Below, in pieces: positions 25,304 through 35,771 of a stretch of DNA of 43,996 bases. A program made the translations under genes and the position numbers. Source of the stretch: Phenylobacterium sp. GTDB taxonomy: Bacteria; Pseudomonadota; Alphaproteobacteria; Caulobacterales; Caulobacteraceae. The stretch lies in NCBI RefSeq assembly GCF_030693405.1, contig NZ_JAUYAW010000021.1, positions 1 to 43,996 of the forward strand, written 5' to 3'. The first letter of the stretch is position 1. Every line of letters starts with the position of its first letter. Under the pieces are notes generated by a model. That model made no database searches and was not told where the DNA came from. It was given only the letters and a program-made list of their open reading frames with translations.

Positions 25304-25501
25304 GTGATCATCAACCCGATACGCCACCTGCGGCGCCGCAAGCGTCTGCAGACCGAGGCTGAGGAAGAGGCGGCCTATCTGCGCCGCCGCTTTGGCGCCG
25401 ACGCCCATGGTGCGGCTCTGGAAAAACTGCAGCGTTCCGACCTGACCAGCTGGGGGCGCCAGGTGGTGGCCGAAGCCGCCCGACGCCTGGAGCAGAGCTG
25501 A
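25304..25501 (+). CDS. Small basic helical protein of unknown function
   Basis: 65 residues from GTG 25304 (MIINPIRHLRRRKR), with GGGA nine bases upstream. Predicted all-helical: an Arg/Lys-rich N-terminus, an acidic patch EAEEEAAYLRRRFGADA, and a C-terminal helix SDLTSWGRQVVAEAARRLEQ. No family is recognised. Codon pattern (GC in third positions) fits coding. The frame is open further upstream but that region is folP-leader sequence. It ends 28 bases before the convergent ftsH stop. Confidence 0.65.
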   Translation: MIINPIRHLRRRKRLQTEAEEEAAYLRRRFGADAHGAALEKLQRSDLTSWGRQVVAEAARRLEQS

Positions 25502-25529
25502 ACTCCATACAGGCGTCGGACGTGATGGG

Positions 25530-27413
<1,884 letters not shown>

Positions 27414-27544
27414 GGTGCTTTTGATCCGTCTCGGGAAAACTCGGGTTCAGACCCTAAGATAGGATGGCCTGACCGGTTTCACCAGCAAGGGGCGGGCCAG
27501 AGTGACCGCAGGTCGCGGTCTGGACGTAGATTCTTTGGGCGATC

Positions 27545-27580
27545 AAAACGAGAAAGGCCGCGCAGGCAGGCTGCGCGGCC
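27545..27580 (-). terminator. Rho-independent terminator of rpsU
   Basis: Perfect 10-bp stem CTGCGCGGCC/GGCCGCGCAG (27571-27580 and 27556-27565) with a 5-base loop. On the minus strand it is followed by TTTCTCGTTTT (27555-27545), a U-rich tract. It lies 54 bases after the rpsU stop, oriented for rpsU. Confidence 0.85.
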
Positions 27581-27633
27581 AAAAATCTCTGGAAGCTCTC
27601 GACGTCCCGCCGAGGCGGAGACGCTGGCGTCCC

Positions 27634-27867
27634 CTAGCGGGCGCGCGGCTTGGGAGCCGCGATCAGGCCTTCGCGCTGGGCGCGCTTGCGGGCCAGCTTG
27701 CGGGCGCGACGGACGGCTTCGGCCTTCTGGCGCGCGCGCTTTTCCGAGGGCTTCTCGTAATGGACGTGGCGCTTCATCTCGCGGAACGAGCCTTCGCGCT
27801 GCATCTTCTTCTTCAGGGCCTTGAGGGCCTGGTCGACATTGTTGTCGCGGACGAAAATCTGAACCAG
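27634..27867 (-). CDS. rpsU: Small ribosomal subunit protein bS21
   Basis: Small basic 30S protein that helps initiation on mRNAs. 77 residues: [20 protein letters not shown], then [20 protein letters not shown], then [20 protein letters not shown], an obvious S21. The protein begins with CTG (27867-27865): a TAG lies five codons upstream, no ATG, GTG or TTG is available before the conserved VQIFVRDNN, and AGGAG sits eight bases upstream of the CTG. A strong terminator follows. It is divergent from the COQ9-family gene, the arrangement that gave that family the name rpsU-divergently transcribed protein. Confidence 0.95.
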   Translation of the reverse strand: MVQIFVRDNNVDQALKALKKKMQREGSFREMKRHVHYEKPSEKRARQKAEAVRRARKLARKRAQREGLIAAPKPRAR

Positions 27868-28046
27868 GGGACTCTCTCCTGCCTACCTGAATGTTGCGCC
27901 ACCCGGCGCACATGGCGGTGGCGGTGAAACAAAAATACCAAATGGCCCCGTAAGCGACCGCTCCGGAGCCGAGGGCGGCGAAATAGCAGAAGGCTTGGCC
28001 CATGTCCACGGAAGACGCAGGCTTTCGGCGAGGTTAGACTGGGGCC

Positions 28047-28715
28047 ATGTCAGACGCCGCTTCATCTTCCTCTCCCGATCCCGACGCCTGGGCCCGCCAG
28101 GTCGAGGACCAGGTGCTGTCCCTGGCCCTGCCCCATGTGGCGCAGATGGGCTGGAGCCCCCTGCTTCTGGCCTGCGCCGGGGCCGAGGCTGGCCTCTCCA
28201 GGGGCGAGATCGAGCTTTTGTTTCCCAATGGGGCGGCGGACCTGGCGGCCCTGCTGGGCCGCCGGCATGACCGGGAGACCCTGGCGATCCTGGCCGACAT
28301 CGATCCCCAGGCCCTGAAGATCCGCGAGCGCATCCGCCTGGCGGTGGAGACGCGCCTGGACGCCGCCGCCCAGGACGAGGCGGTCGCCCGTCGCTGGAGC
28401 GGCTTCCTCGCCCTGCCGCAGAACCTGCCCCTGGCCAGCCGTCTCCTGTGGGACAGCGCCGACCAGCTCTGGCGCTGGGCCGGCGACACCGCCACCGATG
28501 AGAACCACTATTCAAAGCGCGCCATCCTGTCGGGGATTCTCTCGGCGGCGCTCGCCATCCGCGTCGCCTCTGGCCGCGGCGCGTCGATGGACTTCGTCGA
28601 CGCCCGCATCGCCAATGTGATGAGCTTCGAAAAGTGGAAGGCCACGACCAAGCTGCGCCCGTCCGAAGCCCTCAAGACCTTCGCCCAGACCCTTGGCCGC
28701 ATGCGTTACGGCTGA
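28047..28715 (+). CDS. COQ9 family protein (rpsU-divergently transcribed protein)
   Basis: 222 residues. COQ9 homologues bind lipids and help ubiquinone hydroxylation (Coq7 partner in eukaryotes); the bacterial role is inferred. Seen: HVAQMGWSPLLLACAGAEAG at the start of a TetR-like helical fold, LFPNGAADL, and the conserved block SADQLWRWAGDTATDENHYS followed by KRAILSGIL. ATG at 28047. The neighbouring divergent rpsU fits the family definition. Ubiquinone genes ubiE and ubiB are elsewhere in this window. Confidence 0.93.
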   Translation: MSDAASSSSPDPDAWARQVEDQVLSLALPHVAQMGWSPLLLACAGAEAGLSRGEIELLFPNGAADLAALLGRRHDRETLAILADIDPQALKIRERIRLAVETRLDAAAQDEAVARRWSGFLALPQNLPLASRLLWDSADQLWRWAGDTATDENHYSKRAILSGILSAALAIRVASGRGASMDFVDARIANVMSFEKWKATTKLRPSEALKTFAQTLGRMRYG

Positions 28716-28724
28716 GGCGCCTTG

Positions 28725-28828
28725 CGTCCTTCGAGGCTCGCTATCGCTCGCGCCTCAGGATGAGGCAGGTGGGTTGAGGCCTCTCAGTCCGTCCTCATCC
28801 TGAGGCGCCCGAAGGGCCTCGAAGGACG
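28725..28828. repeat. Nested palindromic intergenic repeat between convergent genes
   Basis: Outer perfect 13-bp inverted repeat CGTCCTTCGAGGC (28725-28737) and GCCTCGAAGGACG (28816-28828). Inner perfect 15-bp inverted repeat CGCCTCAGGATGAGG (28751-28765) and CCTCATCCTGAGGCG (28793-28807). It fills the 129-base gap between the convergent COQ9-family gene and purK and could end transcription from both sides. The sequence style (CGTCCTTCGAGG, CCTCAGGATGAGG) is that of a dispersed alphaproteobacterial intergenic repeat. Confidence 0.8.
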
Positions 28829-28844
28829 AGGGCCGTCGCGCCGC

Positions 28845-29927
28845 CTATAGCCCCGACAGCCGGTTGATATGGCCCATCTTGCGGCCGGGCTTGGCCTCGC
28901 GCTTGCCGTAGAGGTGCAGGCGGGTCTCCGGCTCGGCGGCCAACTTCGCCCAGGTCTCGGCTTCGTCACCTAGCAGGTTGAGCATCTCCACATGGGCCCG
29001 GGCCTGCGTGGGGCCCAGCGGCCAGCCGGCCACGGCGCGGATGTGCTGCTCGAACTGACAGACCTCGCAGCCGTCCTGGGTCCAGTGGCCGGTATTATGC
29101 ACCCGGGGCGCAATCTCATTGGCCAGCAGACGGCCGTCCGCCAGCTCGAACAGCTCGATGCCGATGACCCCCACATAGTCCAGCCGGGTCAGGATCTGGG
29201 CGGCGATCCGCTCGGCCTGGTCCGCCAGGTCGGGACTGGCCGGCGCAGGCGCTACGGTGCGGCGCAGGATGCCCCCCTCATGGTGGTTCTCGCCAAGGGG
29301 ATAGATGGCCAATTCGCCGTCGCGGCCCCGGGCGGCGATCACCGACAGTTCGCGGACGAAATCGGCCGGGGCCTCCAGAATGCAGGGCACGCCCCCGAGA
29401 GCCTCGAACACCTTGGCGGCGTCGGCCGCATGCTCGACCCAGGTCTGGCCCTTGCCGTCATAGCCTTCGCGGCGGGTCTTCATCAGGGACGGAACGCCGA
29501 TGCGCGCGGCGGCCTCCAGGGCGTCCTCGCCGCTGTCCACCTGGGCGAAGGCCACGGTGCGGACGCCGGCCTCGTTGAGGAAGGACTTCTCCGCCACCCG
29601 GTCCTGGGCCACGGCCAGGGCCAGGCCGCTGGGCGCCACCGGCGCGCCCAGGGCCTTCAGTCGCTCGACGGCGGCGGCCGGCACATTTTCGAACTCATAG
29701 GTGATGACGTCGCAGAGATCGGCCAGGCGGGCCAGGCCGTCAGGGTCGTCAAAGGGGGCGATCACCGTCTCGCGGGCGACCCGGCTGGCCGGGGCGTCCA
29801 GCTCCGGCGTCAGGATGACTACGTCGAAGCCCAGGCGGGCGGCGGCCAGCGCCAGCATCCGACCCAGCTGTCCGCCGCCCAGAATGCCGATGGTCGCGCC
29901 CGGCGCGAGAGGCAGGCCTGGCGTCAT
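28845..29927 (-). CDS. purK: N5-carboxyaminoimidazole ribonucleotide synthase
   Basis: ATP- and bicarbonate-dependent carboxylation of AIR to N5-CAIR in purine synthesis. 360 residues, ATP-grasp fold: IGILGGGQLGRMLALAAARL (N-domain), VITYEFENVPAAAVERL, MKTRREGYDGKGQTWV (ATP-binding loop), NEIAPRVHNTGHWTQDGC (metal and ATP site). ATG at 29927 overlaps the purE stop by one base (TGATG), so purE-purK is a coupled pair with PurE using the PurK product. Confidence 0.97.
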   Translation of the reverse strand: MTPGLPLAPGATIGILGGGQLGRMLALAAARLGFDVVILTPELDAPASRVARETVIAPFDDPDGLARLADLCDVITYEFENVPAAAVERLKALGAPVAPSGLALAVAQDRVAEKSFLNEAGVRTVAFAQVDSGEDALEAAARIGVPSLMKTRREGYDGKGQTWVEHAADAAKVFEALGGVPCILEAPADFVRELSVIAARGRDGELAIYPLGENHHEGGILRRTVAPAPASPDLADQAERIAAQILTRLDYVGVIGIELFELADGRLLANEIAPRVHNTGHWTQDGCEVCQFEQHIRAVAGWPLGPTQARAHVEMLNLLGDEAETWAKLAAEPETRLHLYGKREAKPGRKMGHINRLSGL

Positions 29928-30439
29928 CAGTCTTCCACCGTCTCGGCCACGGCGTCGGCCAGGCTCTGGGCGAAGGCGGTCAGGCGTTCGGCGAGAGCGG
30001 GATCGCCCAGCGCCAGGATGCGGGCGGCGAGAATGCCGGCGTTCTTGGCGCCGGCCTCGCCGATGGCCAGGGTCGCCACGGGAATGCCGCCGGGCATCTG
30101 CACGATGGAGAGCAAGCTATCCATCCCCTTCAGGGCCTTGGACTCCACCGGCACGCCCAGCACCGGCAGCTCGGTCATGGAGGCGGCCATGCCCGGCAGG
30201 TGGGCCGCGCCCCCGGCGCCGGCGATGATCACCTTGTAGCCCGCCGCCTTGGCGGTGGTGGCGAACTCATAGAGCCGCTGGGGCGTGCGGTGGGCCGAGA
30301 CCACCTTGGCCTCCCAGGCCACGCCGAGCGCGTCGAGCTGTTCGGCGGCGCACCGCATGGTCGGCCAGTCGGAGCGGCTGCCCATGATGATGGCGACGGG
30401 CGGGCGACCGCCTGGGCCGGCGGGGTTGGAACTGGCCAT
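29927..30439 (-). CDS. purE: N5-carboxyaminoimidazole ribonucleotide mutase
   Basis: Converts N5-CAIR to CAIR. 170 residues from ATG 30439 (AAGGGGG seven bases upstream); the open frame extends further up but is not conserved there. Class I PurE features: [12 protein letters not shown] with the carboxylate-binding loop, [14 protein letters not shown] with the catalytic His, and [15 protein letters not shown]. First gene of the purE-purK unit, with a TATACT-type promoter directly upstream. Confidence 0.97.
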   Translation of the reverse strand: MASSNPAGPGGRPPVAIIMGSRSDWPTMRCAAEQLDALGVAWEAKVVSAHRTPQRLYEFATTAKAAGYKVIIAGAGGAAHLPGMAASMTELPVLGVPVESKALKGMDSLLSIVQMPGGIPVATLAIGEAGAKNAGILAARILALGDPALAERLTAFAQSLADAVAETVED

Positions 30440-30459
30440 CGGACGGCCCCCTTGATGGG

Positions 30460-30497
30460 AAAGGCGCGGAGTATAGGCGCCGCCTTTGCGCCCGCAA
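30460..30497 (-). promoter_or_regulatory. purE: purE promoter flanked by an inverted repeat
   Basis: Read on the minus strand: -35 TTGCGG (30497-30492), 16 bases, -10 TATACT (30475-30470). The -10 is framed by a perfect 7-base inverted repeat AAAGGCG (30460-30466) and CGCCTTT (30481-30487), which could be an operator. Regulator unknown. Confidence 0.45.
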
Positions 30498-30548
30498 CCG
30501 ATCACCGGTACGATTCTTATGGTTAAGGCTGGATGTGATTCCCTCACC

Positions 30549-31268
30549 ATGAAGATCACGGGTGCGCGCACCGAACCCTTTGCGGCCATCCGCAAGCGGG
30601 CCCTGGCCCAGGCCGGCGCCCAGAGCTCTGCGGCCCGGGCCCTGCCGGCGGACAAGGCCGGCTTCCTCGGCGTGACCGAGGCCGAGATGACGCCCGCCGT
30701 CCGCGGCGCCCTTCAGACCCTGCTGACCGAGATCGACGACCTGCGCGGCGAGGTGGCCCGACTGAAGGCCAAGCTCACGGAGGTGGAGGGCCTGGCTGAC
30801 CGGGACGCCCTGACCCCGGTGCTCAATCGCCGGGCCTTCATGCGCGAACTAGCCCGGGTGCAGACCTTCTCCCGCCGCTACGCCTCGCCGGCCAGCCTGG
30901 TCTATTTCGACCTGGACGATTTCAAGAGCGTCAATGATCGCTTCGGCCATGCGGCCGGCGACGCCGTGCTCAAGGCCGTGGCCGAGCGGCTGACTGGCCT
31001 GGTGCGCGACAGCGACATTGTCGGGCGCATGGGCGGGGACGAGTTCGCCGTGGTGCTGGTCCAGGCCACCGCCCTGACCGCCCAGGCCAAGGCCGAGGCC
31101 CTGGCGAGGACTCTGGAACAGGCGCCTATCCAGTTCGGCGACTGGTCGGCGCCCCTGCATCTGTCCTACGGGGTCTGCGAAATCCCCCATGACGGCGAGC
31201 CCGAGGCCATCGTCGCCCAGGCGGACGCGGCCATGTTCATCCGCAAGCGCGAGCGCCAGACCGGCTGA
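30549..31268 (+). CDS. Diguanylate cyclase (GGDEF domain) with coiled-coil N-terminus
   Basis: Makes cyclic di-GMP from two GTP. 239 residues: an N-terminal soluble region, a helical coiled coil (about 50-82) and a GGDEF domain (about 84-235). Active-site GGDEF at 162-166, and inhibitory I-site RDSD at 153-156 five residues before it, so it should be active and product-inhibited. [20 protein letters not shown] gives the metal and GTP-binding residues. The architecture resembles Caulobacter DgcB. ATG 30549 chosen; ATG 30519 is an alternative. Two GATTC (CcrM) sites lie just upstream. Its stop overlaps the next start (TGATG). Confidence 0.93.
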   Translation: MKITGARTEPFAAIRKRALAQAGAQSSAARALPADKAGFLGVTEAEMTPAVRGALQTLLTEIDDLRGEVARLKAKLTEVEGLADRDALTPVLNRRAFMRELARVQTFSRRYASPASLVYFDLDDFKSVNDRFGHAAGDAVLKAVAERLTGLVRDSDIVGRMGGDEFAVVLVQATALTAQAKAEALARTLEQAPIQFGDWSAPLHLSYGVCEIPHDGEPEAIVAQADAAMFIRKRERQTG

Positions 31269-32059
31269 TGGCCTGGACTCGCACCTACGAAGAGGCCGAG
31301 CCCCAGCGGGTCAACCGCTGGCTGGCCCAGAGCGGCGTCTGCTCCCGCCGTGAGGCCGAGGCCCTGATCGCCGCCGGCCAGGTCTCCATCGACGGGGAGA
31401 CCGTCTCCGATCCTGGCCGCAAGATCGAGCGCGGCCAGACCCTCACCCTGGATGACGGGGCTCAGGCGAGGCTCGAGGGCCAGATGACGGTGATCATCAA
31501 CAAGCCCGTCGGCTATGTCTCGGCCCAGCCGGAGCCGGGCCAGATCCCCGCGGCCCGCCTGCTGACCCGCCAGGGTCTCTGGGGAGAGGCCGCCGAAATC
31601 CCCGCCGCCGACCGCAGCCTGGCGCCGGTGGGACGCCTCGACCTGGACAGCCGCGGCCTGCTGATCCTGTCGGAGGACGGGGTGGTGACCAAGGCGGTGA
31701 TCGGCCCGGACTCCCTGATGGAGAAGGAATATCTGGTCCGGGTGCGCGGCGACATTTCAGAGTCCGTCCTGGCCCGCCTGCGCCACGGGCTCGAACTGGA
31801 CGGCCGCCAGTTGAAACCCGCCAAGGTCACCCTGGCCGGCGACCAGCGCCTGCGCTTCATCCTGACCGAGGGCCGCAATCGCCAGATCCGGCGGATGTGC
31901 GACCTGGTGGGGCTGTCGATCATCGATCTCTACCGCCTGCGGATCGGGCCCTTAAAGGTCGGCGACCTGCCGGAGGGCCGCTGGCGGCCGATCACGGCCC
32001 GCGAACGCGAAGCCCTGATCACGCCGGGCTTCAGCCCCAAGCCCGTCCGCCGCCGCTGA
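31268..32059 (+). CDS. rRNA pseudouridine synthase, RluF/RsuA family
   Basis: 263 residues. N-terminal S4 RNA-binding domain (about 14-60, RVNRWLAQSGVCSRREAEAL), then the synthase domain with NKPVGYVSAQPEPGQ, catalytic Asp125 in VGRLDLDSRGLLIL, KEYLVRV, and EGRNRQIRRMCDLVGL. The RNRQIRRMC and GRLDLDS motifs place it in the RsuA/RluB/E/F group; the MEKEYLVRVRG region and NKPVG opening favour RluF (23S U2604), but RluB or RluE cannot be excluded. Start ATG overlaps the diguanylate cyclase stop by one base. Confidence 0.9.
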   Translation: MAWTRTYEEAEPQRVNRWLAQSGVCSRREAEALIAAGQVSIDGETVSDPGRKIERGQTLTLDDGAQARLEGQMTVIINKPVGYVSAQPEPGQIPAARLLTRQGLWGEAAEIPAADRSLAPVGRLDLDSRGLLILSEDGVVTKAVIGPDSLMEKEYLVRVRGDISESVLARLRHGLELDGRQLKPAKVTLAGDQRLRFILTEGRNRQIRRMCDLVGLSIIDLYRLRIGPLKVGDLPEGRWRPITAREREALITPGFSPKPVRRR

Positions 32060-32062
32060 GCC

Positions 32063-33016
32063 TCAGGCCAGGGCCCGGGCGAGCGCCGCGCGGCTGTCCC
32101 GGGCGGCCGTCTGGCTGACGCTCGCCTCCGGCGCCCACTGGAAGCCGTGGAAGGCGCCCGGATAGACGTGCAACTCCACCGGAACCCCGGCCCGCAGTAG
32201 CCGCTGGGCGTAGGCAAGATCCTCCTCCAGGAACAGGTCCAGGGCGCCGGTGGCGATGAAGGTCGGCGGCAGGCCTGAGACGTCCGTGGCCCGGGCGGCC
32301 GCCGCATAGGGGGAGACCCCGTCCACGCCAGGCTCATGCCCCAGCAGGGCCCGCCAGCCAAAGGTGTTGGCCTGGGGCGTCCAGACGAAGGCGCCGGCAT
32401 AGGGGTGCGGAGCGGCGCTGACGCAGGTGCGGTCATCGATCATCGGATAGATCAGGTGCTGGAAGGCTAGGCGATAGTCCCCCCGGTCCCGGGCCAGCAG
32501 CGCCAGCCCCGCCGCCAGGCCGCCGCCGGCGCTTTCCCCCATCAGGCCGATCCGCCCGCGATCGATCCCCAGGGTTTCGGCGTTGGCGAAGATCCAGGCG
32601 AGCGCCGCGTAGCAGTCCTCCACCGGACCGGGGAAGGGCGTCTCCGGCGCCAGCCGGTATTCCACCGAGACGATGCAGCAGGCGAGGTCAGCGGCCAGGG
32701 GCCGATGGACCGCCTCGTTGTCGGCCGCCGCGCCGGCGACATAGCCGCCCCCGTGGATATGCAGGATGCAGGGCAGCGGCCCCGCAACGTCCTTGGGGTG
32801 ATAGACCAGCACCTCGACCTCTGGCGCGCCAGCGGGTCCAGGAATCGTCCGCCGCTCCAGGCTGGTGCGAGCCAGGTCCTCGGGCCGCACCTGAAAGCGA
32901 GCCGGCCGGCCGCGCATCAGGGGCAGGATCTCCTCCGTCAGGTCAAAGGCCGGGAAGGTGTCGAGCAGGGGCAACAGCTCCGGATCGACCAGGTCTCGGT
33001 TGGCGGCCCTGTCCAT
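32063..33016 (-). CDS. Alpha/beta hydrolase, hormone-sensitive lipase family
   Basis: 317 residues, cytoplasmic (no signal peptide). Oxyanion motif HIHGGGYVAG (about 86-95), catalytic Ser162 in GESAGGGLAAG, acidic residue in the ATGALDLFLEEDLAYA region, and His in AFHGFQW near the C-terminus: the HSL (bacterial family IV esterase) layout. The natural ester is unknown. ATG at 33016 with AAGGGGA upstream. Convergent with the pseudouridine synthase (3 bases apart). Confidence 0.92.
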   Translation of the reverse strand: MDRAANRDLVDPELLPLLDTFPAFDLTEEILPLMRGRPARFQVRPEDLARTSLERRTIPGPAGAPEVEVLVYHPKDVAGPLPCILHIHGGGYVAGAAADNEAVHRPLAADLACCIVSVEYRLAPETPFPGPVEDCYAALAWIFANAETLGIDRGRIGLMGESAGGGLAAGLALLARDRGDYRLAFQHLIYPMIDDRTCVSAAPHPYAGAFVWTPQANTFGWRALLGHEPGVDGVSPYAAAARATDVSGLPPTFIATGALDLFLEEDLAYAQRLLRAGVPVELHVYPGAFHGFQWAPEASVSQTAARDSRAALARALA

Positions 33017-33091
33017 GTCTCGTCCCCTTGGCGATTTTCCGAAAGCTTGGCAGGCGCCGCGCGCTCTAGGAAGCCTGGACGCAGGGGAAAC

Positions 33092-35755
33092 CTAGACCTT
33101 TCCGAGCTTGCGGATGGCCGGGGCCAGGGGCTTTTCGCCTTGCGCATAGTCCGCCCAGGCCTCCGCTTTCTTCAACAGGTCCGGCACGGTGCGCAGGGTG
33201 AAGCGCATGGGATCGAGGCCCTTGCGCACCTGGCCCCAGGTAAGTGGCATGGAGACCCCGGCGCCTTCCCGGGCCCGAGGGGACAGGGGCGCCACGGCGG
33301 TCGCCATCCGGGCGTTGCGCAGATAGTCGACGAAAATCTTTCCCTCGCGCTTGGCCTTGGACATCACCGCCACATAGCGCTTGGGCTCTTCGGCGGCCAT
33401 CTGGCGGGCCACGTCGTGGGCGAAGGCCTTGGCCATGTCCCAGGTGAGCCCGCGCTCTTTGGCCAGCGGGGTCACCACATGCAGCCCCTTGCCGCCGGTG
33501 GTCTTGCAGAAGGCTACCAGACCCAGCGCCTCCAGCCGGTCCTTCACGTCCCTGGCCGCAGCCACCACGTCGTCGAAATCGAGGCCAGGACCAGGGTCCA
33601 GGTCGAACACTAGCCGCCCGGGGGTCTCCGCATCGCCCTCTCGGCAGTTCCAGGGGTGCAGTTCGATGGCCCCCATCTGGGCGAGCGCCGCCAGGGCTTC
33701 GACCCGGTCGATCTGCAGATAGGGCTGCTTGTCGCCGGCCACGTCCACCTGCTCGATCAGGTGCGAGGCGCCCTTGCCCGCATGGCGCTGGAAAAAGCTC
33801 TGGCCGCCGATACCGTCGGGCGCGCGGATCACCGAGCAGGGCCGGCCGCGGATGTGATCGATCATCCAGGGACCGACGGCCTCGAAATAGCGGGCGAGAT
33901 CGGCCTTGGTCAGGGGGGCGTCGGTGTCGGCGGACCTCGGCCAGAGCGCCTTGTCGGGGCTGGAGACCGTCACCCCCATCACCACTACGGCGCCGGCGGG
34001 CCGGGCCTTGCCACCCGTCTTTGCCCCTGAGGACTTGGCCGCCGCAGGCTTCGGCTGGGCGAGCTCCACCTCTTCCACCGGGGCGGGCTTTTCGGCCTCC
34101 ACCTCGCTGGCCGGCTTGTCGGCGCGCAGGCCCTTGAAGGAGCCCTGGCGGACCATGCCCTCGCCGGTCCAGCCGGCGAATTCGATCTCGGCCACAAGCT
34201 CGGGCCTGGCCCAGTTGATGTCGCCAACCTTGCGCGGGGCGCCGGGTCCGGTGAACGGGTTTTTGTCGGCGGCCTGGGCCTCAAGCTTCGGCAGGACGCG
34301 CCCCACCACCGCGGCGCCAAAACCCGTGCCGACCCGGCCCACATAGACCAGGTGGTCGCCGCGATGGACCCCCACCAGCAGGGAGCGCAGCTGACCCTTG
34401 GCCCCGGTCCAGCCGCCGATCACCACCTCGTGGCCAGCCCGGCATTTGGACTTGGTCCAGTCCTGGCTGCGCCCGGAGCGATAGGGGCCGTCCATCCGCT
34501 TGGAGATCACCCCCTCCAGGGACAGCCGACAGGCCGACTGCAGGACCGCGTCGCCCGCAGTCTCGAAGTGCTCCACATAGCGGATCTGCCCGGCCAGAGG
34601 CTTGGCGCGCCGCTCCAGCACCGCCTTGAGCCTGGTCTTGCGCTCCCGCAGGGGCAGGTTGCGCAGATCCTCGCCCTCCAGAAACAGGGCGTCGAAGGCG
34701 AAGAAGATCAGGTCCTCGCTCTCGCCGTCCGCCAGGGCCGCCTGCAGGGCGGGAAAGTCCGGAGCGCCGTTGTCGTCCAGCGCCACGGCCTCCCCGTCAT
34801 AGATCCCATCGGGCAGGGCGGCGGCGTGGTCGGCGATGGCCTGGAACTTCCCGGTCCAGTCCAGGCCCTTGCGGGTCTTCAAGACGGCCTTGCCGTCCTT
34901 GACCCGCAGTTGCAGGCGATAGCCGTCGAACTTGATTTCATGAGCCCACCCTGTCCCCTGCGGTGGCCGGTCCACCGACTTGCAGAGCTGGGGCTCGATG
35001 AAGCCGGGCAGGGCGGCGCTCTTGATTTCGGCGGGCTTGGCGGTCTTCGCCTTCGTCGGGGTCTTGGCCTTGGACGCCTTGGCGGGCTCGCCCTTGGGGC
35101 GGGTCTCCCAGACGTCGTCGGCCGCTGCGGCGGCCTTGGCCTTGCCGCGCATGAAGGGCTTGGGCCCCTTGCCGGTCCCGGCTGTGATGGCGTCCATGGC
35201 CCGGCCCGAGGCGATGGAGGTGTCGGCGGTCTGCAGCAGGTCGTCGCCCTCAACGGCGGCCGCGTCCCGGTGCTTGATCAGCAGCCAGTTCTCCCGCTTG
35301 CCGCCAGTCCGGTCGCGTTTCATCCGCACCAGAACCCAGCTTCCGTGCAGGCGCTCCCCCTCCAGCACGAATTTCAGCTCGCCCTTCTTCAGGGCCTCTT
35401 CGGGCTCAAAGCCCGGCTCCGGCGCCCAATAGCCCCGGTCCCACAGCATGACCGACCCGCCGCCATACTCGCCCTTGGGGATGATCCCTTCGAAGTCGCC
35501 ATAGCCCAGCGGGTGGTCCTCGGTGGCCACGGCCAGGCGCTTGTCGGCGGGATCGCGAGACGGCCCCCGCGTCACCGCCCAGGACTTGAACACGCCGTCC
35601 AGCTCCAGGCGGAAGTCGTAGTGCAGGCGGGTGGCCGCATGTTTCTGGATGACGAAACGCAGCCGTTTGGAGGGCGTGACCCCATCAGCGCCCGACGGCT
35701 CGGCCGTCTTGGCGAAGTCGCGCATCTCCTGATAGCGCGCCAGCTTCTCCGCCAT
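33092..35755 (-). CDS. ligD: Multifunctional NHEJ DNA ligase LigD
   Basis: Joins DNA ends recruited by Ku. 887 residues from ATG 35755 (GAGAGGG eight bases upstream). Domain order: phosphoesterase (about 30-165, [20 protein letters not shown]), Lys/Ala linker, ATP-dependent ligase (about 250-545) with nucleotidylated Lys275 in HEIKFDGYR and [16 protein letters not shown], a second charged linker, then primase-polymerase (about 590-880) with [11 protein letters not shown] and [14 protein letters not shown]. This is the PE-LIG-POL order of Pseudomonas LigD. All three active sites look intact. ku is 30 kb away in the same window. No LexA box was seen upstream. Confidence 0.97.
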   Translation of the reverse strand: MAEKLARYQEMRDFAKTAEPSGADGVTPSKRLRFVIQKHAATRLHYDFRLELDGVFKSWAVTRGPSRDPADKRLAVATEDHPLGYGDFEGIIPKGEYGGGSVMLWDRGYWAPEPGFEPEEALKKGELKFVLEGERLHGSWVLVRMKRDRTGGKRENWLLIKHRDAAAVEGDDLLQTADTSIASGRAMDAITAGTGKGPKPFMRGKAKAAAAADDVWETRPKGEPAKASKAKTPTKAKTAKPAEIKSAALPGFIEPQLCKSVDRPPQGTGWAHEIKFDGYRLQLRVKDGKAVLKTRKGLDWTGKFQAIADHAAALPDGIYDGEAVALDDNGAPDFPALQAALADGESEDLIFFAFDALFLEGEDLRNLPLRERKTRLKAVLERRAKPLAGQIRYVEHFETAGDAVLQSACRLSLEGVISKRMDGPYRSGRSQDWTKSKCRAGHEVVIGGWTGAKGQLRSLLVGVHRGDHLVYVGRVGTGFGAAVVGRVLPKLEAQAADKNPFTGPGAPRKVGDINWARPELVAEIEFAGWTGEGMVRQGSFKGLRADKPASEVEAEKPAPVEEVELAQPKPAAAKSSGAKTGGKARPAGAVVVMGVTVSSPDKALWPRSADTDAPLTKADLARYFEAVGPWMIDHIRGRPCSVIRAPDGIGGQSFFQRHAGKGASHLIEQVDVAGDKQPYLQIDRVEALAALAQMGAIELHPWNCREGDAETPGRLVFDLDPGPGLDFDDVVAAARDVKDRLEALGLVAFCKTTGGKGLHVVTPLAKERGLTWDMAKAFAHDVARQMAAEEPKRYVAVMSKAKREGKIFVDYLRNARMATAVAPLSPRAREGAGVSMPLTWGQVRKGLDPMRFTLRTVPDLLKKAEAWADYAQGEKPLAPAIRKLGKV

Positions 35756-35771
35756 GGAACGATCCCTCTCG

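Noticed and set aside
25273..25359. Short open frame beginning ATG GCC AAC behind AGGAGGG
   Set aside because: 29 codons, Shine-Dalgarno too close to the ATG, and it overlaps the better supported 65-residue gene in another frame.
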